Source: Klenkia brasiliensis (GTDB taxonomy: Bacteria; Actinomycetota; Actinomycetes; Mycobacteriales; Geodermatophilaceae). Taken from it: a DNA stretch of 64,000 nucleotides. Both the position numbers and the translations under genes were made by a program. Positions 37,609-45,865 of the stretch are shown here, one piece after another. The first letter of the stretch is position 1. Each line of letters opens with the position of its first letter. Under the pieces are notes generated by a model. It did not search any database. It was not told the origin of the DNA and saw only the letters and a program-made list of their open reading frames with translations. The DNA lies in NCBI RefSeq assembly GCF_900100695.1, contig NZ_FNCF01000004.1, forward strand, positions 619,777 through 683,776, written 5' to 3'.

Positions 37609-38253
37609 ACCGAGCCCCGCATCAACGACCGCATCCGCGTCCCCGAGGTCCGCCTGGTCGGACCCGAGGGTGAGCAGGTCGGCATCGTCTCCATCGGCGA
37701 GGCGCTGCGCCTGGCCCAGGACTCCGAGCTCGACCTCGTCGAGGTCGCTCCCATGGCCCGGCCGCCCGTCGTGAAGCTCATGGACTACGGGAAGTTCAAG
37801 TACGAGGCCGCGCAGAAGGAGCGCGAGGCCCGTCGGAACCAGTCGCAGACCGTCATCAAGGAGATGCGCCTGCGGTTGAAGATCGACCCGCATGACTACG
37901 AGACCAAGAAGGGCCACGTCGTCCGCTTCCTCAAGGGCGGCGACAAGGTCAAGATCACGGTGATGTTCCGCGGTCGCGAGCAGTCCCGCCCCGAGATGGG
38001 CTACCGGCTGCTGCAGCGCCTGGCCGGCGACGTCTCCGACCTCGGCGTCGTGGAGTCCAACCCCAAGCAGGACGGCCGCAACATGGTCATGGTCATCGCG
38101 CCGCACCGGAACCAGGCGGCGCAGCAGGCCAAGACCTCGGACGCGAAGAAGGCCAAGGCGGACGAGACCGCCGAGGTCCAGGAGCGACCGCTGGCCCCGC
38201 AGTCCCCGCCGAAGCCCGCACCCAGGGACCCGGTCGAGGCCGACCAGGCCTGA
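37606..38253 (+). CDS. infC: Translation initiation factor IF-3 (AUC start)
   Basis: A 215-residue IF-3, which binds the 30S subunit, blocks premature 50S joining and checks the start codon and initiator tRNA. The conserved N-terminal domain begins [67 protein letters not shown]. The C-terminal domain has [20 protein letters not shown] and [23 protein letters not shown] charged Lys/Glu/Ala-rich tail of ~35 residues follows. The start codon is ATC; the next ATG (37753) would delete the first 49 residues. It heads the infC-rpmI-rplT operon, and a hairpin can mask its Shine-Dalgarno. Confidence 0.95.
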   Translation: MTEPRINDRIRVPEVRLVGPEGEQVGIVSIGEALRLAQDSELDLVEVAPMARPPVVKLMDYGKFKYEAAQKEREARRNQSQTVIKEMRLRLKIDPHDYETKKGHVVRFLKGGDKVKITVMFRGREQSRPEMGYRLLQRLAGDVSDLGVVESNPKQDGRNMVMVIAPHRNQAAQQAKTSDAKKAKADETAEVQERPLAPQSPPKPAPRDPVEADQA

Positions 38254-38294
38254 CCGGCCCGGCCCGACCCAGACACCGAAGAAGGACCGAGGAC

Positions 38295-38489
38295 ATGCCG
38301 AAGAACAAGACCCACAAGGGCACGGCCAAGCGCATCCGCGTGACCGGCTCCGGGAAGCTCGTCCGCGAGCACACGAACAACCAGCACAAGTTCGAGGTGA
38401 AGTCCTCCTCGCGCAAGCGCCGGGTGAAGGGCTCCGAGGTGCTGTCGCCGGCCGACGCGCCGCGGATGAAGAAGCTGCTCGGTCTCTGA
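38295..38489 (+). CDS. rpmI: 50S ribosomal protein L35
   Basis: A 64-residue ribosomal protein with the family pattern MPKNKTHKGTAKRIRVTGSGKLVREHTNNQHKFEVKSSSRKRRVKGSEVLSPADAPRMKKLLGL. It is Lys/Arg-rich and part of the large subunit. ATG start with an upstream GAAGGA Shine-Dalgarno. It lies 41 bases after infC and 38 bases before rplT, in the universal infC-rpmI-rplT order. Confidence 0.97.
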   Translation: MPKNKTHKGTAKRIRVTGSGKLVREHTNNQHKFEVKSSSRKRRVKGSEVLSPADAPRMKKLLGL

Positions 38490-38527
38490 CCGCCCCCACC
38501 CCCTTACCGATCTAGAGGAGTACTCAC

Positions 38528-38917
38528 GTGGCACGCGTGAAGCGGGCGGTCAACGCCCAGAAGAAGCGCCGGACGACCCTGGAGGCCGCCAGCGGCTACC
38601 GGGGCCAGCGGTCCCGGCTGTACCGCAAGGCCAAGGAGCAGGTGCTCCACTCGGCGACCTACGCCTACCGCGACCGCAAGGTCCGCAAGGGTGACTTCCG
38701 CAAGCTGTGGATCACCCGGATCAACGCCGCCGCCCGGTCCAACGACATGACCTACAACCGGTTCATGCAGGGCCTCAAGCTCGCCGGCATCGACCTGGAC
38801 CGCAAGGTCCTCGCCGAGCTCGCGGTGAACGAGCCGGCCGCCTTCGCCGCGCTGGTGGAGACCGCCCGCGCCGCCGTGGCCGCCGCGCCGAACCAGACCG
38901 GCGTCGCCGCCGCCTGA
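38528..38917 (+). CDS. rplT: 50S ribosomal protein L20
   Basis: A 129-residue large-subunit protein required for early 50S assembly and, in some bacteria, a translational repressor of its own operon. The family pattern is complete: [41 protein letters not shown], then [46 protein letters not shown] start with AGAGGAG (38514-38520) seven bases upstream. It is the last ribosomal-protein gene of the operon; a strong hairpin follows. Confidence 0.97.
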   Translation: MARVKRAVNAQKKRRTTLEAASGYRGQRSRLYRKAKEQVLHSATYAYRDRKVRKGDFRKLWITRINAAARSNDMTYNRFMQGLKLAGIDLDRKVLAELAVNEPAAFAALVETARAAVAAAPNQTGVAAA

Positions 38918-38924
38918 TCCACCT

Positions 38925-38966
38925 GACGACGCCGTCGTCCCCGCACCCGGGGACGGCGGCGTCGTC
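38925..38966 (+). terminator. Hairpin terminator after rplT
   Basis: Arms at 38925-38943 and 38948-38966 pair at 18 of 19 positions over a CACC loop, giving a long GC-rich stem. It begins 7 bases after the rplT stop codon. No T tract follows, as usual for actinobacterial terminators. It probably ends the infC-rpmI-rplT transcript. Confidence 0.75.
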
Positions 38967-38987
38967 GCGTGTCCGGGGAGGGACTGC

Positions 38988-39770
38988 ATGACCGAGCTGC
39001 TCACCGAGCGCAGCGGCCGCGTGGCCACCGCGCGCAAGCTCACCCGCCGGGCCGGCCGGGACGCCGCCGGGCTCTTCCTCGCCGAGGGCCGGCAGGCGGT
39101 CTCCGAGGCGCTGGCCGCGGGCGCGGTCACCGAGCTGTTCGCCACGGAGGCCGCCGCGGCCGCGCACGCCGACCTGCTCGCCGGCGCCCCCGTGCGGCTG
39201 GTCACCGAGAAGGCCGCCGCGGGGCTGAGCGAGACCGCCTCCCCGCAGGGCCTGGTCGCGGTCTGCCCGCTGCGCGACGTGCCCGCCGCGTCGCTGGCCA
39301 CCGCGCCGCCCCGGCTGGCCGTGGCGCTGGCCGAGCTCAACGACCCGGGCAACGCCGGCACCGTGCTGCGCACCGCCGACGCCTGCGGGGCCGGCGCCGT
39401 CGTGTTCGGCGCCGGGTCCGCCGACCCGTTCCAGGGCAAGACGGTGCGCTCCAGCGCCGGCAGCCTCTTCCACCTCGACGTCGTGCGCAGTGCCCCGCTG
39501 GAGCCGCTGCTGGCCGACGTCCGGGCCGCCGGGGTGACCGTGCTGGCCGCCGCCGGGGACGGCGAGACCACCCTGCCCGAGGCCGGGGACGCCGGGCTGC
39601 TGGCCGGTCCGGTGCTGTGGCTGTTCGGCAACGAGGCCCGCGGCCTGGACCCCGCGCTGGCCGCGCTGGCCGACCACCGGGTGCGGGTGCCGATGCGCGG
39701 GCGGGCCGAGTCGCTCAACCTCGCCGTGGCGGCGGGCATCTGCCTGTACGCCACGCAGCTGGCTGGATGA
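38988..39770 (+). CDS. TrmH/SpoU family RNA 2'-O-methyltransferase
   Basis: A 260-residue SPOUT methyltransferase that transfers a methyl group to a ribose 2'-OH in rRNA or tRNA. An N-terminal substrate-binding domain (AAGLFLAEGRQAVSEAL) is followed by motif 1 LNDPGNAGTVLRTADACGA, motif 2 WLFGNEARGL and motif 3 RVPMRGRAESLNLAVAAGICLY. The exact target is not defined; it resembles RlmB/TsnR-type rRNA methyltransferases. Placement after rplT and before pheS is common in actinobacteria, where the gene is annotated as an rRNA methyltransferase. Here the following ~9 kb block separates it from pheS. Confidence 0.93.
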   Translation: MTELLTERSGRVATARKLTRRAGRDAAGLFLAEGRQAVSEALAAGAVTELFATEAAAAAHADLLAGAPVRLVTEKAAAGLSETASPQGLVAVCPLRDVPAASLATAPPRLAVALAELNDPGNAGTVLRTADACGAGAVVFGAGSADPFQGKTVRSSAGSLFHLDVVRSAPLEPLLADVRAAGVTVLAAAGDGETTLPEAGDAGLLAGPVLWLFGNEARGLDPALAALADHRVRVPMRGRAESLNLAVAAGICLYATQLAG

Positions 39771-39789
39771 CCGCATGCGCAGTCGTTGA

Positions 39790-39804
39790 TGCGAACTCTT
39801 CGCA
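39790..39804. promoter_or_regulatory. Inverted repeat upstream of the ABC importer operon
   Basis: TGCGAACTCTTCGCA is a perfect 6-bp inverted repeat around CTC, 38 bases before the GTG of the first ABC ATPase gene. Near it stand TTGATG (39786) and TTAGGG, which could form -35/-10 elements. Its position makes it a candidate operator for metal- or ligand-responsive control of the five-gene transport operon. The regulator is unknown. Confidence 0.5.
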
Positions 39805-39842
39805 GTTAGGGTCGGGCTCATCCCCGTCCGAGAGGCTGCTGA

Positions 39843-40610
39843 GTGCTGCGCGTGCACGACCTGTCCGTCGTCCTGCCCGGTCGTGGACGACCCGGCCGAC
39901 GGCTGCTGGACGGCGTCTCCTTCGACCTCGCCGCCGGTGAGCGCGTCGGCGTCGTCGGGTCCTCCGGGGCCGGGAAGTCCCAGCTCGTCGCCGCCCTCCT
40001 CGGGCTGACCCCGCCCGGCCCGGCCGTCTCCGGCAGCGTGCTGGTCGAGGGCACCGAGGTGGTCGGCGCGGGGCCGGCGACGTGGCGGCCGCTGCGCGGG
40101 CGGGCGACCGCGCTGGTCGCGCAGGACCCCGGCACGGCGCTGGACCCGCTGACCCGGGTCGGCCGCCAGGTGGGCCTGCCGCTGCGCGCCCGCGGGGTCG
40201 GCCGGGCCGAGGCCGCCCGCCGCGCCGCCGCGCTGCTCGCCGAGGTCGGCCCGCCCGGCACGGCCCGGCGGTTCCCCGGCCAGCTCTCCGGCGGCCAGCG
40301 GCAGCGGGTGGCGCTGGCGCTGGCGCTGGTGGGTGGGCCCCGGCTGCTGGTCGCCGACGAACCCACCTCGGCGCTGGACCCCACCGTGCAGGCCGGCGTG
40401 CTGGACCTGCTGGACCGGGTCACCGGGCCCGGCCGGGCAGGCCTGCTGCTGGTCACCCACGACCTCGCCGTCGCGGCCAGGCTGTGCAGCCGGCTGCTCG
40501 TGCTCGACGCCGGCCGGCTCGTCGCCGACGCACCCGTCGCCGACGTGCTCGCCGACCCCCGGCTGGCCGACGTGGTCACCGCCGCCCGCGAGCTGGCGGT
40601 GACCCGGTGA
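39843..40610 (+). CDS. ABC transporter ATP-binding protein (NikD/OppD-like)
   Basis: A 255-residue ATPase of the dipeptide/oligopeptide/nickel (Opp/Nik) class. Walker A is GSSGAGKS near residues 40-47, the signature LSGGQRQRV, Walker B LLVADEPTSALDP, and the H-loop His is in LLVTHDLAVAARLC. It hydrolyses ATP at the cytoplasmic face to drive import. It begins the operon ABC-ABC-MFS-SBP-permease, each junction a 4-base overlap. The GTG at 39843 follows GAGAGGCTGCTGA. The second ATPase is adjacent, as expected for a heterodimeric OppDF/NikDE pair. Confidence 0.92.
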   Translation: MLRVHDLSVVLPGRGRPGRRLLDGVSFDLAAGERVGVVGSSGAGKSQLVAALLGLTPPGPAVSGSVLVEGTEVVGAGPATWRPLRGRATALVAQDPGTALDPLTRVGRQVGLPLRARGVGRAEAARRAAALLAEVGPPGTARRFPGQLSGGQRQRVALALALVGGPRLLVADEPTSALDPTVQAGVLDLLDRVTGPGRAGLLLVTHDLAVAARLCSRLLVLDAGRLVADAPVADVLADPRLADVVTAARELAVTR

Positions 40611-41371
40611 CCGAGCCGCTGCTGCAGGCCCGCGGGCTGGTCCGCCGGTACCGGGGGACGACGGCGCTGGACGACGTCTCCCTGCAGCTGCGGGCCGGCG
40701 AGCGGCTGGCGGTGGTGGGGGAGTCGGGGTCGGGCAAGTCCACCCTGGCCCGGCTGCTGCTGGCCCTGGACACCCCCGACGCCGGCACGGTCGCCCTCGA
40801 CGGCCGTCCGGTGCGCCCCGGGTCGCCGCGGTCGCTGCGCTGGTTCCGCCGGCGGGTGCAGACCGTGCCGCAGGACCCGGGCCGGTCGTTCAACCCGCGG
40901 ATGCGGGTCGGCGAGGCGGTCGCCGAACCCCTGGCCTGCCTGCAGGTGCACGGCGACCACACCGCGCGGGTGGCCGAGCTGCTGGTCGCCGTCGGTCTCG
41001 AGCCCGACGCCGCCCACCGGTGGCCGCACGAGTTCTCCGGCGGCCAGCGCCAGCGGCTGGCCGTCGCCCGCGCGCTGGCGCCCCGGCCCGACGTGCTCGT
41101 CGCCGACGAACCGGTCAGCGCGCTGGACGTCGTCGTCCGGCTGCAGGTGGTCGACCTGCTCGCCCGGCTGTCGGCGGCCGAGGGCCTGGCGCTGGTGGTC
41201 GTCTCCCACGACCTCGGCGTGGTGCAGCGGCTGTGCGAGCGCGTGCTGGTGCTCGACGCCGGCCGGGTGGTCGAGCAGGGCCCGGTCGGGCAGGTCTTCA
41301 CGGCCCCGCGGTCCGAGGTGACCGGCCGGCTGCTGGACGCCGTCCCCGTGCTGGACCCGGTGACGGCGTGA
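40607..41371 (+). CDS. ABC transporter ATP-binding protein (NikE/OppF-like)
   Basis: A 254-residue ATPase partner. Walker A is VVGESGSGKST near residues 36-46, the Q-loop is in RVQTVPQDPGRSFNPRMRV (the PQDP pattern of the OppF/NikE class), the signature FSGGQRQRL and Walker B VLVADEPVSALD. The C-terminal extension (QVFTAPRSEVTGRLLDAVP) is the short version of the Opp tail. GTG start overlapping the first ATPase stop (GTGA). It would form the heterodimeric motor with the previous protein for the fused permease downstream. Confidence 0.93.
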   Translation: MTEPLLQARGLVRRYRGTTALDDVSLQLRAGERLAVVGESGSGKSTLARLLLALDTPDAGTVALDGRPVRPGSPRSLRWFRRRVQTVPQDPGRSFNPRMRVGEAVAEPLACLQVHGDHTARVAELLVAVGLEPDAAHRWPHEFSGGQRQRLAVARALAPRPDVLVADEPVSALDVVVRLQVVDLLARLSAAEGLALVVVSHDLGVVQRLCERVLVLDAGRVVEQGPVGQVFTAPRSEVTGRLLDAVPVLDPVTA

Positions 41372-42636
41372 GCTGGGCGCCCTGGGTGCTGGTCCGCCGG
41401 CTGCCCGCCGTGCCGCGGCTGCTGCTGGCCAGCCAGCTGGCGTTCAACGTCGGCTTCTACCTGGTCGTGCCGTTCCTCGCCGTCCACCTGGTGCAGGACC
41501 TGGCGCTGGCGGGAGGGGTGGTCGGGCTGGTGCTCGGCATCCGCACCTTCAGCCAGCAGGGCCTGTTCTTCCTCGGCGGTGGGCTCACCGACCGGTACGG
41601 GGTCAAGCCGGTCGTGGTCACCGGGTGCGCGATCCGGGTCGCCGGGTTCGGCGTGCTGGCCGTGGTGCAGAGCCTGGCCGGGGTGCTGGTCGGCGTCGTG
41701 CTCGTCGGGTTCGCCGCCGCGCTGTTCTCCCCGGCCGTGGAGTCCGCGCTGGCCGACCAGGGCCGCCGGCTGGAGGAGGCCGGGGTGGCCACCCGCGCCG
41801 AGGTGTTCGGCCTGGACGCCGTCGCCGGCAAGCTCGGCTCGGTCACCGGCCCGGTGCTCGGCGCGCTGCTGCTGGGGGTCCCGTTCGCCGTCACCTGCCT
41901 GGTCGCCGCCGCGGTGTTCGTCGTCGTCCTCGTCGCGCACGTGCTGCTGCTGCCGCGGGACCTGCGCAGCGGCACCGGCCCGGTCGAGCCGGTCACCGCC
42001 GGCTGGGGCCACGTGCTGCGCAACCGCCGGTTCCTGGCCTTCACCGCCTGCTACTGCACCTACCTGCTGTCCTACAACCAGCTCTACCTGGCGCTGCCGG
42101 TCGAGCTGGACCGCGCCACCGGCTCGCAGGGCGCGCTGGGGTGGCTGTTCGTCGCCGCCGCGGTCAGCGTCCTGGTGCTCCAGCTGCCCATCACGGCCCG
42201 GGCCCGCCGCATCGGCCCGGCCCGTGCGCTGCCGCTGGGCTTCGCGCTCATGAGCGCCTCGTTCCTGGTGGTCGCCGTCGCGGCACCCGCCGCACCGCCG
42301 TCCGGGGTCTGGGCGCTGGCCCCCGCCGTCGGCTTCGCGCTGCTGCTCTACCTGGGCCAAATGGTCGCCGTCCCCGTCGCGCAGGACCTCGTCCCGCGGC
42401 TGGCCGGGGAGCGCCGCCTGGGCGCCCACTTCGGCGTCCTGGCCTCCGCCGGGGGCCTGGCCGTGCTGGTCGGCAGCACCGGCGTCGGCGCCCTGCTGGA
42501 CCTGGCCACCGTGCCGCAGGCGGCCGCCGCCGTCCCCTGGCTCGTCCTCGCCGCCCTGCCCGCCGCCTCCGCGGTCGGGCTGTGGCTGCTCACCCGCCGC
42601 ACCACCCCTGCCCTCGAGACCGTAGGAGCCCCGTGA
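41368..42636 (+). CDS. MFS transporter (MdtH/CntE-like)
   Basis: A 422-residue 12-helix major facilitator embedded in the ABC importer operon. Features: LLLASQLAFNVGFYLVVPFLAVHLVQD in helix 1, GGGLTDRYGVKPVVVTGC as loop 2-3, and AEVFGLDAVAGKLGSVTGPVLGALLLG. The overall layout is like MdtH and the metallophore exporter CntE. Its GTG overlaps the ATPase stop and its own stop overlaps the substrate-binding protein start, so it is made together with an importer. That pairing is the layout of opine-metallophore systems (CntE with CntABCDF). Substrate and direction are not shown by sequence. Confidence 0.85.
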   Translation: MSWAPWVLVRRLPAVPRLLLASQLAFNVGFYLVVPFLAVHLVQDLALAGGVVGLVLGIRTFSQQGLFFLGGGLTDRYGVKPVVVTGCAIRVAGFGVLAVVQSLAGVLVGVVLVGFAAALFSPAVESALADQGRRLEEAGVATRAEVFGLDAVAGKLGSVTGPVLGALLLGVPFAVTCLVAAAVFVVVLVAHVLLLPRDLRSGTGPVEPVTAGWGHVLRNRRFLAFTACYCTYLLSYNQLYLALPVELDRATGSQGALGWLFVAAAVSVLVLQLPITARARRIGPARALPLGFALMSASFLVVAVAAPAAPPSGVWALAPAVGFALLLYLGQMVAVPVAQDLVPRLAGERRLGAHFGVLASAGGLAVLVGSTGVGALLDLATVPQAAAAVPWLVLAALPAASAVGLWLLTRRTTPALETVGAP

Positions 42637-44117
42637 AGCGCCGCACCGCCCTGCTCGCCCTGCCCGCCCTATTCGCCGGCGGGTGCTTCGCCCCGTCCGG
42701 CGGCGGTGGCGGGGACGACGCCGCCGACCGGCTGCGGGTGGCGCTGACCTTCCCGCCGGTGGCTGCGCTGTCGCCCTACACCGACGACGCGCTGCTGCTC
42801 ACCCGGATGGGCGCCGCCGAGACGCTGGTGACCCCCGACGCGTCCGGCGCCGCGCAGCCCCAGCTCGCCGAGTCCTGGGAGTTCACCGACGACCGGACGG
42901 CGGTGCTGGAGCTGCGGGACGACGTGGTCTTCCACGACGGCACCCCGATGGACGCCGAGGCCGTCGCCGGGTCGCTGAACGCCGCCGCGGCCGCCGACCC
43001 CGGGGTGCGGGTGCTGCGCGACGTCGGCCTGGTGGCCACCGCCGTCGACGCCGACACGGTGCAGGTGCAGGCCGCGCAGGCCGACCCGCTGCTGGTGCAG
43101 CGGCTGGGCGCCCCCTCGCTGGTGGTGCTGGCCCCGGCCGCCTACGCCGACCCCGCCGCCCCCGACCCGGTGGGCCACGGCACCGGCCCCTACGCGATCA
43201 CCGCCGTGCAGGGCACGCAGTCGGCGACGCTCGACGCCGCTGCCGGGTACTGGGGCGGCCCGCCCGCGGCCGACGGGGTGGACGTCCGCTTCGTCGACGA
43301 CGCGGACGCCCGGACGTCGGCCCTGCGCGCCGGCGAGCTCGACGTCGCGCAGGGCGTCCCGGTCGCCGCGGTGTCGACCCTCGGCGACGCCGAGCGGGTG
43401 GTCACCACCTCGCTGCCCCGGGTCACCGCGCTGCAGCTGAACACCATCTCCGGCCTCTTCGCCGACCCCGCGCTGCGGGCCGCGGCGGTGGCCGCCGTCG
43501 ACGTGGACGCGGTCGTCGACGGCGTCTTCGAGGGCCAGGCCGACCCCGCGCCGGGCCTGCTCACCGACGACACCCTGGGCTCGGCCGCGCGCACCGCGCC
43601 GGTGCTGCCCGCGGCGGCGGACCCGGCCGGGGCGGCCGTCCGGCTGGCCACCTACGACGACCGCCCCGAGCTGCCCGAGGCCGCCGCCGTGCTCGCCGAG
43701 CAGCTGCGGGCGGCCGGGTTCACGGTCGAGGTGGTCGTGCAGACCTACGCCACCCTGGAGCCCGACCTCCTCGCCGGCGCCTTCGACGCGGTGCTGGGCA
43801 GCCGGCTCACGCTGCTCGACACCGGTGACCCGGTCGGGTACTTCGCCACCGACTGGACGTGCGCGGGCGGCTACAACCTGGCCCGGCTGTGCGACCCGGC
43901 CGTGGACGCCGCCGTGGCCGCCGCGGCCGAGCTGACCGACCCGCGCGAGCGCCGGCAGGCCGCGGCGGACATCGAGGCGCAGGTGCTGTCCACCGCCGCG
44001 GTCGTGCCGGTGCTGCACGAGCAGAGCCGCACCGGTGTCGGCCGCGGGGTGCAGGGCATCGGCGACGACCCGTTCGAGCGGCAGGTCGTCACCGTCGCAA
44101 CCTCCGCGGGCCGGTGA
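42633..44117 (+). CDS. ABC transporter substrate-binding lipoprotein (NikA/DppA-like)
   Basis: A 494-residue exported solute-binding protein, family 5 (dipeptide/nickel type). The N-terminus is a short lipoprotein signal, VKRRTALLALPALFAGGC, with the acylated Cys at residue 18 and a Gly-rich linker after it. The body shows the family pattern ETLVTPDASGAAQPQLAESWEFTDDRTAVLELRDDVVFHDGTPMDAEAVAGSL and later GTGPYAIT. It should be tethered outside the cell and deliver substrate to the permease encoded next. Ligand unknown. GTG start with GGAGCCCC just upstream; overlaps both neighbours by 4 bases. Confidence 0.92.
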   Translation: MKRRTALLALPALFAGGCFAPSGGGGGDDAADRLRVALTFPPVAALSPYTDDALLLTRMGAAETLVTPDASGAAQPQLAESWEFTDDRTAVLELRDDVVFHDGTPMDAEAVAGSLNAAAAADPGVRVLRDVGLVATAVDADTVQVQAAQADPLLVQRLGAPSLVVLAPAAYADPAAPDPVGHGTGPYAITAVQGTQSATLDAAAGYWGGPPAADGVDVRFVDDADARTSALRAGELDVAQGVPVAAVSTLGDAERVVTTSLPRVTALQLNTISGLFADPALRAAAVAAVDVDAVVDGVFEGQADPAPGLLTDDTLGSAARTAPVLPAAADPAGAAVRLATYDDRPELPEAAAVLAEQLRAAGFTVEVVVQTYATLEPDLLAGAFDAVLGSRLTLLDTGDPVGYFATDWTCAGGYNLARLCDPAVDAAVAAAAELTDPRERRQAAADIEAQVLSTAAVVPVLHEQSRTGVGRGVQGIGDDPFERQVVTVATSAGR

Positions 44118-45853
44118 CCGCGGCGCTCCTGCGCCGCACCCCCGGCGCGGTGCGCCGGGTGCCGGGGGTGGTCGTGGCGCTCGTCGGCACGGCGCTGCTG
44201 GTCGGGTCGCTGCCCTGGCTGTCGGGCACCGACCCGGCCCGCGCGGTGCTGCGCGCCCGGGAGGAGGAGGGCGCGCCCGACGCGGCCGCGCTGCAGGCGG
44301 TGCGCGACTCCCTGGACCTGCCCGCCGACCCGGTCACCGGGACGCTGGGGTTCCTCGGCCGGCTGGTCACCGGGGACCTGGGGACGTCGTGGGTGTCGCG
44401 CACCCCGGTCGCGGACGCCGTGCTGCCCGCGCTGGGCATCTCGCTGACGCTGGCCGGCACCGCGGCGGTGGTCGCGCTGCTGCTGGCCGGCCTGCTGACC
44501 GTGCCCGCCCTGCTGCGCGCCGCCGACGGCCGGCTGCGCGGGGGTGGCCCCGGGGCTGCGCTGGGCGGGGCACTGGCGGCGCTGCCGGAGTTCGTGCTCG
44601 CCGTGCTGCTCGTCGCCGTCGTCGCCGTCGGCTGGGGGCTGCTGCCGACCTCGGGGTTCACCGGGCCCGAGCACCTGGTGCTGCCGGTGCTGGCCCTCGC
44701 CGTGCCCGCGGCCGGCGTGCTGGCCCGGCTGCTGGCCGGCGCGGTCGCCGCGACCGCCGAGGAGTCCTGGCTGCGCACCTGGCGGGCCGCCGGCGTCACC
44801 CGGACGACGACCGCCGCCGCCCTCGGCCGCCGCGCCGTCGGCACGGTGGTGCCGCAGGTGCTGCTCCTCCTGGTCGGCACCCTGGGCGCGGCCGCGGTGG
44901 TGGAGGCGGTGTTCGACGTGCCGGGGCTGGGCGGACTGGCGCTCGGCGCTGCGCTGGCCCAGGACGTGCCCGTGGTGCAGGCCGCCGTCCTCCTGCTGGT
45001 CGGCACCGGGCTGCTCGTCGGCGGGGGCGGGGTGGCCGTGCACCGGCTGCTGCTCGGCCCCGCGCTGACCACCAGCGGGTTCACCCCCGAGACCGTCCGG
45101 GCCGGTCGCCGTCCCCGGCGGGCGGCGGGAGCGGTCGCCGCGGTGCTCGGGGTCGCGGTGCTGGCCGGGCTGCTGCGCGACCCGGCCGGCCAGGACGTCG
45201 CGCGTCGCCTGGCCCCGCCGTCCTGGGCCCTGCCGTTCGGCGCCGACCCGCTGGGCCGCGACGTGCTGGCCCGGTTCGGCCACGGCGCGCTGGTCTCGGT
45301 GGGCCTGGCCGTCGTGCTCGCCGCGGTGGCGCTGGTGGTCGGCCTGGCGGTCGGGCTGCTCGGCCGCGGGGACCGCTCGGGCCCGGCCGACGTGCTCAAC
45401 GCCCTGCCCGCCGTGGTGGTCGGGATCGTGGTCGCCGCGGTGGCCGGGCCGGGCCTGCTGTCGGCCTGCGTGGCGGTGTCCCTGGTCGGCTGGGTCCCGC
45501 TGGCCGTGCACACCCGCACGCTGGCCGCGGAGGCCCGGGCGTCGGGCTTCCACGTGGCCGCCGTCGCCGGGGGTGCGGGCCGGTGGCACGTGCTGCGCCG
45601 GCACCTGCTGCCGGTGGTCGGGCCGCCGGTGGTGCGGCACGCCCTGGTCCGGGTGCCGCACGCGTCGCTGGCGCTGGCCGGGCTGTCCTTCCTCGGCCTG
45701 GGTGCGGGTGCGGAGTCACCGGAGTGGGGCCGGGCGCTGGCGGAGACCACCGGCTACCTGGAGCGCGCGCCCTGGGTGGTCGCCGCGCCGGTCGCCGGGC
45801 TGGTGCTGCTCGGCGTCGTCGTGGCCCTGGCCGACCCGGCCCCGGAACGCTGA
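44114..45853 (+). CDS. Fused ABC permease (OppB-OppC/NikB-NikC type)
   Basis: A 579-residue protein containing two permease domains in one chain. The first half (about residues 15-325) has the OppB/NikB pattern with AVLPALGISLTLAGTAAVVALLLAG and EESWLRTWRAAGVTRTTTAAALGRRAVGTVVPQVLLLL (EAA loop). The second half (about 345-570) has the OppC/NikC pattern GADPLGRDVLARFGHGALVSVGLAVVLA, an EAA-like loop ARASGFHVAAVAGGAGRWHVLRRHLLPVV and LSFLGLGAGAESPEWG. Usually these are two genes. The fusion replaces both in this operon. GTG start overlapping the binding-protein stop; last gene of the operon, 12 bases from a convergent gene. Confidence 0.9.
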   Translation: MTAALLRRTPGAVRRVPGVVVALVGTALLVGSLPWLSGTDPARAVLRAREEEGAPDAAALQAVRDSLDLPADPVTGTLGFLGRLVTGDLGTSWVSRTPVADAVLPALGISLTLAGTAAVVALLLAGLLTVPALLRAADGRLRGGGPGAALGGALAALPEFVLAVLLVAVVAVGWGLLPTSGFTGPEHLVLPVLALAVPAAGVLARLLAGAVAATAEESWLRTWRAAGVTRTTTAAALGRRAVGTVVPQVLLLLVGTLGAAAVVEAVFDVPGLGGLALGAALAQDVPVVQAAVLLLVGTGLLVGGGGVAVHRLLLGPALTTSGFTPETVRAGRRPRRAAGAVAAVLGVAVLAGLLRDPAGQDVARRLAPPSWALPFGADPLGRDVLARFGHGALVSVGLAVVLAAVALVVGLAVGLLGRGDRSGPADVLNALPAVVVGIVVAAVAGPGLLSACVAVSLVGWVPLAVHTRTLAAEARASGFHVAAVAGGAGRWHVLRRHLLPVVGPPVVRHALVRVPHASLALAGLSFLGLGAGAESPEWGRALAETTGYLERAPWVVAAPVAGLVLLGVVVALADPAPER

Positions 45854-45865
45854 CCGGCGGGCCCC

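Noticed and set aside
37753..38253. infC starting at ATG 37753
   Set aside because: This would remove the first 49 residues of the conserved IF3 N-terminal domain; ATC 37606 is in frame with a strong Shine-Dalgarno.
42683..43828. Frames opposite and inside the binding-protein gene that are Arg/Gly-rich
   Set aside because: Typical shadows of GC-rich coding DNA; the real protein in frame has a lipobox and family 5 motifs.
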